From positions 1 through 6,513 of the forward strand of contig CALEPS010000148.1 of the NCBI GenBank assembly GCA_937910305.1: a stretch of 6,513 nucleotides of DNA. Direction: 5' to 3'. Origin of the DNA: an uncultured Bacteroidales bacterium. Its GTDB lineage: Bacteria; Bacteroidota; Bacteroidia; Bacteroidales; Paludibacteraceae. This document shows, piece after piece, positions 1-5,083 of this stretch. Made by a program: the position numbers and the translations under genes. Under the pieces are notes generated by a model. The model was not told the origin of the DNA, did no database searches, and saw only the letters and a program-made list of their open reading frames with translations. Position 1 is the stretch's first letter, and each line of letters begins with the position of its first letter.

Positions 1-288
1 TGGCAATGCGTCTATGAGTCCAACCGCTGGAAGAAATGGCTGCACGGCGAGGAAGTAGGCAAGGATCTCAAAGACTGTACGCCTGATCGTCAGTTATGGC
101 TGGTGAAGACCGGTTGCCGCTACATCTGGCAGAAGCCGGAGGCGCTGGTGGCACGGCAGATGCTGTATGACAACCTGGAGCGGCTGGGCATCCAAGCCGA
201 GGAGGTGGTGCTGATGCGTATCGAGCATAACATGGACAAATACTACAACGCATTCAATATTGTCAACCTGAATGACTATCTGAAATGA
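1..288 (+). CDS. C-terminal part of an unrecognised protein (5' end outside window)
   Basis: The reading frame is open from base 1 and ends at TGA 286-288, giving 95 residues and no visible N-terminus, so this is the tail of a longer gene. A GTG at 103 lies in the same frame but needs no start role, because the frame is open upstream of it. The tail is soluble-looking, rich in Trp, Lys and Glu, with no membrane segment. It contains a basic/aromatic stretch (NRWKKWLHGEE), then a likely helix (KPEALVARQMLYDNLERLG), and ends in NAFNIVNLNDYLK. I do not recognise the family and assign no function. Its stop overlaps the ATG of the downstream esterase by four bases (ATGA), which suggests the same transcript and possible translational coupling. 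That it is a real gene is supported by the uninterrupted frame and the tight junction. Confidence 0.75.
   Translation, partial: WQCVYESNRWKKWLHGEEVGKDLKDCTPDRQLWLVKTGCRYIWQKPEALVARQMLYDNLERLGIQAEEVVLMRIEHNMDKYYNAFNIVNLNDYLK
285..288 (+). promoter_or_regulatory. ATGA stop/start overlap (translational coupling site)
   Basis: The TGA stop of the upstream partial gene (286-288) shares bases with the ATG start of the esterase gene (285-287). No purine-rich Shine-Dalgarno sequence is obvious just upstream, so re-initiation by ribosomes finishing gene 1 is a plausible way for the esterase to be translated. The overlap is seen directly; coupling is inferred. Confidence 0.5.
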
Positions 289-1658
289 AACGCAGATTCT
301 ACATCTTCGCGCTCGCGCTCGCGTCCTTATTGTTAATGGGCGCGTGCGGGTGCGAAAATACGAGCCGCCAGACAGAGCCTACTCCGGTAGAACAGCCGGA
401 CCTGTCCCTCATTACCCAGTCTGTACCCGTGACGGACAACTGGGTCTGGAGCGGCAAGCCGCAGATCACCGTGCATATAGAGAACCAGAATGCCGCTGCC
501 GTTAAAGTGGGCGTGAAGGTCAAAATCAGTACGGATAAGAAAGTGGCGGTAACAGAGTTGCTGGACAGCGTGGAGATCGCCGGAAAAGGCAAGGTGGATC
601 ATATCATGACCTCTCCGGAAGATATGGAGCCGGGGTTCTATCGCGCCGTATGTTTCGTGAACGGCAAGAACGCACGCTCGTTCATCTTCGGTATCGATCC
701 TTTCCAAATCGTCTCGGAGCCGGATATGCAACCGGACTTTGACCAGTTCTGGCAAGCCGCGAAAGACCAGTTGGCGGGCGTGGAGATGGGTGCCAAACTG
801 ATTGAGATCGAGTCGAAGAGCAGCGCGGCGCGAAAGGTGTATCTCGTGGAGTTTTATTCCGTTCCGGATGGGTTGAGTGGCGAGCCGGTGAAGATACGCG
901 GCTATTACTGCGAACCTCAGGACGGTCAGAAACATCCGGTGATCCTGCATTTCTATGGCTATGATACCGCAGGCAGCAAAGCAAAATGCGAATGTCCGTC
1001 CGGCGGATCGTCCCAGTATGCCGAGTTCTATCTCTCGCACCGCGGGCAATACTTGAACAACCGTCCCGCTTCTACCGGAAACCCGGGAGTGGAGGAGGAC
1101 TGTATCAATATCTACGACTCCGACTGGTTCGCATATCATTTCGGCGACAAGGATAGTTATTACTACCGCGGCGCCTTTATGGATGCAGTACAGGCGGTGC
1201 GGTTTATGGCTACCCGCGAGACAAGCGACATGACGAAACTCTATGCCGAAGGGTCGAGCCAGGGTGGTGCGCTGACCTATGCCGCTGCGGCTTTGAGCGG
1301 ATATCCTTTCTCCGCTATCGCTGCCAATGTGGCTTTCATGGGAGACTATGCGGATGCCTGGGACATAGGCGGTCTGGCGATAGAGACAGCCAAGCGGTGC
1401 CAGGGATCGAGGACAAAGGAAGAGGTGCTGACATTCCTCTCTTATTTCGACACAAAGAATCTGGCGACAAAGATATCCTGCCCCGTAATGGCAAGCAGCG
1501 GATTGCAGGACGGCGTCTGCCCTCCGAGGACAAACGTAGTGCCGTTCAATAATCTGAAAACACCGGAGGACCGGAAGGAATATATCTTCGGTCCGGAAAT
1601 GGGACACGACTATCCGAAGGGCTGGAGCCCGGTTGCGTTCTTTAAAAAATACATGTAA
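285..1658 (+). CDS. Acetyl xylan esterase (AXE1/CE7)-family lipoprotein hydrolase
   Basis: This is a 457-residue alpha/beta hydrolase of the AXE1 / cephalosporin-C deacetylase (CE7) type, which removes acetyl groups from sugars, xylo-oligosaccharides or similar esters. The start (MKRRFYIFALALASLLLMGAC) is a lipoprotein signal with Cys21 as the likely lipidation site (Cys23 is an alternative), so it is probably anchored in an envelope membrane. Residues about 35-140 form a beta-rich, Ig-like extension not present in the usual ~320-residue CE7 enzymes. The AXE1 domain begins near DFDQFW (151-156). The family HRGQ motif is at 252-255. The nucleophile elbow is G323-S-S325-Q-G327, with Ser325 catalytic. 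Asp409 (GLQDGVCPP) and His441 (GPEMGHD) complete the triad. The oxyanion-side motif reads HFYGY (222-226) rather than the common HGY form. The start is fixed by the ATGA overlap with the upstream gene and by the signal peptide. Two bases separate it from the kinase gene. The family call is strong; the acyl substrate is unknown. Confidence 0.9.
   Translation: MKRRFYIFALALASLLLMGACGCENTSRQTEPTPVEQPDLSLITQSVPVTDNWVWSGKPQITVHIENQNAAAVKVGVKVKISTDKKVAVTELLDSVEIAGKGKVDHIMTSPEDMEPGFYRAVCFVNGKNARSFIFGIDPFQIVSEPDMQPDFDQFWQAAKDQLAGVEMGAKLIEIESKSSAARKVYLVEFYSVPDGLSGEPVKIRGYYCEPQDGQKHPVILHFYGYDTAGSKAKCECPSGGSSQYAEFYLSHRGQYLNNRPASTGNPGVEEDCINIYDSDWFAYHFGDKDSYYYRGAFMDAVQAVRFMATRETSDMTKLYAEGSSQGGALTYAAAALSGYPFSAIAANVAFMGDYADAWDIGGLAIETAKRCQGSRTKEEVLTFLSYFDTKNLATKISCPVMASSGLQDGVCPPRTNVVPFNNLKTPEDRKEYIFGPEMGHDYPKGWSPVAFFKKYM
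308..324 (+). repeat. In-frame hexanucleotide tandem repeat in signal peptide
   Basis: CGCGCT is present as two full copies plus five matching bases, and encodes the Ala-Leu-Ala-Leu-Ala run of the esterase lipoprotein signal peptide. Because the unit is six bases, copy-number change would lengthen or shorten the hydrophobic core by two residues without a frameshift. It may simply reflect codon use for Ala/Leu. Confidence 0.4.
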
Positions 1659-1660
1659 TT

Positions 1661-2605
1661 ATGAAGACATTTGATATTATCGCCTTGGGCGAACTGAATG
1701 TGGATCTAATCCTCAATAACATAGAGGGTTTTCCCGAAGTGGGCAAAGAGAAATTCGCCAAACAAATGACGCTGACGCTGGGTAGTTCGACGGCTATTTT
1801 TGCTGCGAACGCTGCGGCACTTGGCGCCAGAGTGGCATTCTGCGGCATGATCGGAAACGATAGCTTCGGAGACCTGGTAGAGAGTTCTTTGCGGGCGAAA
1901 GGCGTGGACACGCGCTATCTGATCCGCCAGGACAAGTACGCTACAGGCGCTACGATATGCATGAGTTACGATGAAGACCGCGCGAACCTGACATACCAGG
2001 GAGCGATGGACTACATGGGACTGGAGGACATCAATCCGGAGATATTCAAAGAGACCAAACATATCCATATCTCCTCTATCTACATGCAGAGCGGCGTTAA
2101 ACGGGATCTGATGAAGATTCTGGAGCTATGCAAAGAGAACGGCGTCACCGTTTCGCTGGACAGCCAGTGGGATCCGACAGAGCAGTGGGATCTGGATTAC
2201 AGACAAGTCCTGCCGCTCCTGACGGTATTCATGCCTAATGAGACCGAGTTGAAGTTCCTTACACGCAGCGAGACCGTGGAAGAGGCGATTGAGAAGATAC
2301 GTCCATACACCAACGCTGCCGTCATCAAATGCGGTAGCAAAGGCTCTATACTCATACGCAAAGGCCAACCGAACCGCAAACAGGCGGCTCTGCTCAACGA
2401 GCACGTGGTGGACTGTATCGGCGCCGGGGACTCGTTCAACAGCGGATTTATCACACGTCTGGCTGCCGGGGATGCGCTGGATAAATGCCAGGAGTACGGC
2501 AACATGACCGGCGCAGTCAATACGACCGCAGCCGGAGGAACAACGGCGTTCACATGCCGCGAGGACGTGGAGCGCATCGGGCGCGAACGCTTCGGCTGGG
2601 AGTAA
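1661..2605 (+). CDS. PfkB-family carbohydrate (or nucleoside) kinase
   Basis: This 314-residue protein has the length and motif order of the ribokinase/PfkB family, which transfers phosphate from ATP to a sugar or nucleoside hydroxyl in the cytoplasm. The N-terminus (IIALGELNVDLIL, 6-18) is the typical first strand, with Asp15 in the substrate-binding position. GARVAFCGMIGNDSFGD (55-71) matches the family's 'G-x-D-x-x-G' region. NETEL (193-197) is the conserved Asn/Glu motif, and KCGSKGS (223-229) lies on the nucleotide side. The C-terminal signature DCIGAGDSFNSGF (251-263) contains the anion hole and catalytic base Asp257. The usual Gly-Gly/Asn substrate motif near residue 40 reads LGSSTAIFAANAAALG, so the substrate is probably not ribose; I do not name it. 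No signal peptide is seen. The gene starts two bases after the esterase stop in an A/T-rich junction without a clear ribosome-binding site, consistent with an operon. It could be a fructokinase, KDG kinase or nucleoside kinase homologue. Confidence 0.9.
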   Translation: MKTFDIIALGELNVDLILNNIEGFPEVGKEKFAKQMTLTLGSSTAIFAANAAALGARVAFCGMIGNDSFGDLVESSLRAKGVDTRYLIRQDKYATGATICMSYDEDRANLTYQGAMDYMGLEDINPEIFKETKHIHISSIYMQSGVKRDLMKILELCKENGVTVSLDSQWDPTEQWDLDYRQVLPLLTVFMPNETELKFLTRSETVEEAIEKIRPYTNAAVIKCGSKGSILIRKGQPNRKQAALLNEHVVDCIGAGDSFNSGFITRLAAGDALDKCQEYGNMTGAVNTTAAGGTTAFTCREDVERIGRERFGWE

Positions 2606-2613
2606 AATAGTAC

Positions 2614-2640
2614 ATGGTAAATGACCAGATGGTAAATGAC
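2614..2640 (+). repeat. Tandem ATGGTAAATGAC repeat ahead of gene 4, with alternative in-frame starts
   Basis: The 12-base sequence ATGGTAAATGAC occurs at 2614-2625 and again at 2629-2640, a 15-base period, and each copy starts with an ATG in frame with the phosphoesterase gene. Translated, this gives MVNDQ-MVNDT before the MKKRIF signal peptide. It therefore offers three in-frame starts (2614, 2629, 2644). A GGGAG about eleven bases before 2614 might act as a weak ribosome-binding site. The repeat is seen directly; a regulatory role is not established. Confidence 0.55.
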
Positions 2641-2643
2641 ACG

Positions 2644-5082
2644 ATGAAGAAAAGGATTTTTCATATAATGCTGCTTGCTGCGCTGGCGTTGAATGCGTCA
2701 GCGGCTGCGTGGTATGTGCGGACGGACGGCTTTGACGGCGACGACGGCAAGACGTGGGAGACGGCGCAGGAGACGATCCGGCTGGGTATTGACAACTGCA
2801 AACCGGGAGACACCTTGTTTGTGGAAGAAGGCGTATATCATGAAGGAATCATTCTGAAAGACGGCGTAACAATACTTGGAGGCTGTACCGCCTATGAACC
2901 GTGGAGCCGGAATCGCGACCATAAAGCCAAAACCATTCTAGATGGAACAGGCCTCGGCACGCGCCTCGTCTCCTGTGAATCCGATTGCTTGCTACCTACC
3001 TATATTGAGAACTTCGTACTCCAGAACGCACGCCATAACCAACGCGGCGGAGGAGCATGGCTGCGCGGCAAAGTGCTGATGCGCTATTGTGTCATCCGCG
3101 GATGCAGCGGACTACAATGCGGCGGTGTGCTTATCAAAGGTAACCTGCCGGAGGCGTCAGCGCTGGGTGCCCAACTCGAGGAATGTCTCATTCATAACTG
3201 CTCCGCTACGGGGCATGAATGGCCGGATGCAGGAGGGGTGGCTAATTTCGATGGCACACTCACTCATTGCACCATCGCCAATAACTACGGCGACCGCTAC
3301 GGAGGCATTCATTCGGAGAGCTCCGTCTTTGCCTGCACGATGTGGGGCAACAAAAACGAATACGGCTTCGTCGATCCCGCCAATTATGTCTCGGACGAGA
3401 GTACTTCCGGGCTCAGCCGGGCGGACGAGGGATTCGAGAGTCATTTCTTCGAGCAGCCTTGGTTGAACCCAAACAACGAAGCGGAAGACGGACCGCATTT
3501 CCGCGATCCCGCTACGTTCGCAGGAGTGCCTGTAACGGAAGCCGAAGAGGCAATCATGCAGGCGGCGGACTACACGACAGGCGCTCCCACACATCGGATT
3601 GCTTCGATGAAACCGGCGTCGCCCAGAAACTACGAACCGCAGATAGAACCCGTTCCTTACCCCTGCGAATATACCATCCCTTCGTATATCGCCCACCGCA
3701 TCGACTCCACAGCACCGCTGCAACCCAAAGAAGACCCATACTGCATCGTCGCTACCCTCAACGGAGACCCCAAAACACGGATGGCATTCTGCTGGTTCAC
3801 CAACGAAGGAGTGAATGAAGGAAAAGTAGAGGTAATCCCGACGGTCAACCGACGGTCAACCGACAGTCACACCCAACGTACATACAACGCTCACACAACT
3901 ACCACCGTTCCGCTACACTATGCCATCTCCACTTCCGGCATTCTCACCAAGGCGAAGCTGGACAAGAACACAGCCTTCCGGTATGTGGTTCACAAAGCGA
4001 TAGCTACAGACCTCCAACCGGGCACCGACTACCTCTATCGTGTGGGATACGAAGACCATTGGAGCGAGTACCGCCATTTCCGTACGGCGGACGAGAACGA
4101 GGGGGAGTTCTCCTTCGTCTATATGACCGACAGCCATATCCAAAACCGGGAATATATCGACGAAGCGCGGCTGTGCGCAGAGGCGGTGGCTAAGAATGAG
4201 AAGAACGCGCGCTTCTGCGTCTTCCCCGGAGATTTCGTGGACACGGGAACGGAGAACAACAGCGAATGGGAATGGGAGCGATGGTTCGAGGAGGCGATGA
4301 AGCCTGTCCTGATGCAGATGCCGCTTGTCCCCACGGACGGAAACCACGACGACAGTCCGCTGCTGAATTATTCATACCATTTCAACACCGACTCCTCTTT
4401 CAATTCCGTGACCGGGGTCCGTCCGCAGTTTAGCGGCATCAACTATAGTTTCACTTACGGCGACATGCTGCTGATTGCTTTCTCGATGCAGGATTTCTGG
4501 CGGGGCGGATATGATTATACGGCAGAGACATCCGAATATCTCACCCGTGATCTGGGCGGTTGGTTCAGGCAACAGGTGCAATCCCACCCGGAGGCGGAAT
4601 GGCGTGTGGGACTGGTACACAAGAATCTCTTCTCCGGCTCGGACCACCAGCGAGACAAAGAGACACCGCTCATGCGCGCTACCATGCTGCCCGTGATGAA
4701 GGAATGCCGTATGGATCTGGTGCTGCAGGGACATGACCATACATACGAAGTCATAGGGCCTGTAGATCCCGACACGCGCAAACCTATCCTGTCGGCGATC
4801 AGCGGAGACACATACAATGTCAAGGACGGAACGCTCTATTTCATCGGGGCTACATGCGGAGCCAAACGCTATACGCCGCTCACCCGCGAGGAGATGGAGG
4901 CATCGAAACATATTCATAAGGTAGAGAACTATTACGACCTCTTCACGGGGCTTTTTACCCAACCCGGAGCACCCTCTTATACCCGTGTTACGGTTAAAAA
5001 AGACCACCTTCTCTTGGAATCCTTCAAAGTGCAGGAGAATGGAAAAATAGAATTGTTTAACACCCTTAAAATAACACACTGA
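2644..5082 (+). CDS. Secreted beta-helix / FN3-like / metallophosphoesterase fusion protein
   Basis: From ATG 2644 the product is 812 residues; starting at 2614 would add MVNDQMVNDT. I prefer 2644 because it opens directly with a signal peptide (MKKRIFHIMLLAALALNASA, cleavage near 20-22), like the paralogue downstream. Residues about 22-240 resemble a DUF1565/right-handed beta-helix (WYVRTDGFDG..., KPGDTLFVEEGVYHEG, repeated Gly/Asn/Cys coils). Residues about 260-350 are a low-complexity linker. About 360-480 resembles the FN3-like N-domain of purple acid phosphatases (NGDPKTRMAFCWFTN, LQPGTDYLYRVG). About 487-740 is a calcineurin-like phosphoesterase with all five metal-site motifs: D496-S-H498, G529-D530, G566-N-H568-D569, His659 (LVHKN) and G696-H-D-H699. 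It probably hydrolyses phosphomono- or diesters in the periplasm or outside the cell. Helix domains of this kind often bind or process glycans, but I see no lyase motif. One base separates its stop from the paralogous gene 5. The phosphoesterase call is strong; the substrate is unknown. Confidence 0.88.
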   Translation: MKKRIFHIMLLAALALNASAAAWYVRTDGFDGDDGKTWETAQETIRLGIDNCKPGDTLFVEEGVYHEGIILKDGVTILGGCTAYEPWSRNRDHKAKTILDGTGLGTRLVSCESDCLLPTYIENFVLQNARHNQRGGGAWLRGKVLMRYCVIRGCSGLQCGGVLIKGNLPEASALGAQLEECLIHNCSATGHEWPDAGGVANFDGTLTHCTIANNYGDRYGGIHSESSVFACTMWGNKNEYGFVDPANYVSDESTSGLSRADEGFESHFFEQPWLNPNNEAEDGPHFRDPATFAGVPVTEAEEAIMQAADYTTGAPTHRIASMKPASPRNYEPQIEPVPYPCEYTIPSYIAHRIDSTAPLQPKEDPYCIVATLNGDPKTRMAFCWFTNEGVNEGKVEVIPTVNRRSTDSHTQRTYNAHTTTTVPLHYAISTSGILTKAKLDKNTAFRYVVHKAIATDLQPGTDYLYRVGYEDHWSEYRHFRTADENEGEFSFVYMTDSHIQNREYIDEARLCAEAVAKNEKNARFCVFPGDFVDTGTENNSEWEWERWFEEAMKPVLMQMPLVPTDGNHDDSPLLNYSYHFNTDSSFNSVTGVRPQFSGINYSFTYGDMLLIAFSMQDFWRGGYDYTAETSEYLTRDLGGWFRQQVQSHPEAEWRVGLVHKNLFSGSDHQRDKETPLMRATMLPVMKECRMDLVLQGHDHTYEVIGPVDPDTRKPILSAISGDTYNVKDGTLYFIGATCGAKRYTPLTREEMEASKHIHKVENYYDLFTGLFTQPGAPSYTRVTVKKDHLLLESFKVQENGKIELFNTLKITH
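3839..3868 (+). repeat. 11-bp tandem repeat inside the FN3-like region of gene 4
   Basis: CGACGGTCAAC is exactly repeated at 3839-3849 and 3850-3860, followed by a degenerate third copy (CGACAGTC). It encodes a hydrophilic stretch (PTVNRRSTDSHT) at a variable loop that differs in the downstream paralogue. Because 11 is not a multiple of three, gain or loss of a single unit would shift the frame. With only two to three copies, active slippage is uncertain. Confidence 0.5.
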
Positions 5083-5083
5083 T

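Noticed and set aside
103..288. GTG at 103 as the start of a separate 61-residue small protein
   Set aside because: The same frame is open back to base 1 with protein-like composition and no stop, so the region is better read as the tail of a longer gene.
333..1607. A 424-codon open frame on the minus strand opposite the esterase gene
   Set aside because: It lies almost wholly antisense to a gene with a clear family, catalytic triad and signal peptide. Its translation is rich in Arg, His and Cys with no recognisable motif, typical of a shadow frame in GC-rich coding DNA.
2606..2643. A promoter or terminator between the kinase and phosphoesterase genes
   Set aside because: The gap is only 38 bases, has no hairpin followed by a T-run, and no TAnnTTTG-type Bacteroidota -7 element was found. 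The tandem ATGGTAAATGAC explains its apparent structure.
2707..3364. Calling the beta-helix of gene 4 a pectate lyase or polysaccharide lyase
   Set aside because: The repeat pattern fits a right-handed beta-helix, but I see no recognisable lyase catalytic motif, and many such domains in Bacteroidota are non-catalytic.
4372..5079. A 235-codon minus-strand open frame, and similar ones at 3157-3723, 3913-4347 and 5303-5941
   Set aside because: All are antisense to the two phosphoesterase genes, whose motifs are intact. The similar position of shadows in both paralogues follows from the paralogues' sequence similarity, not from conserved antisense genes.
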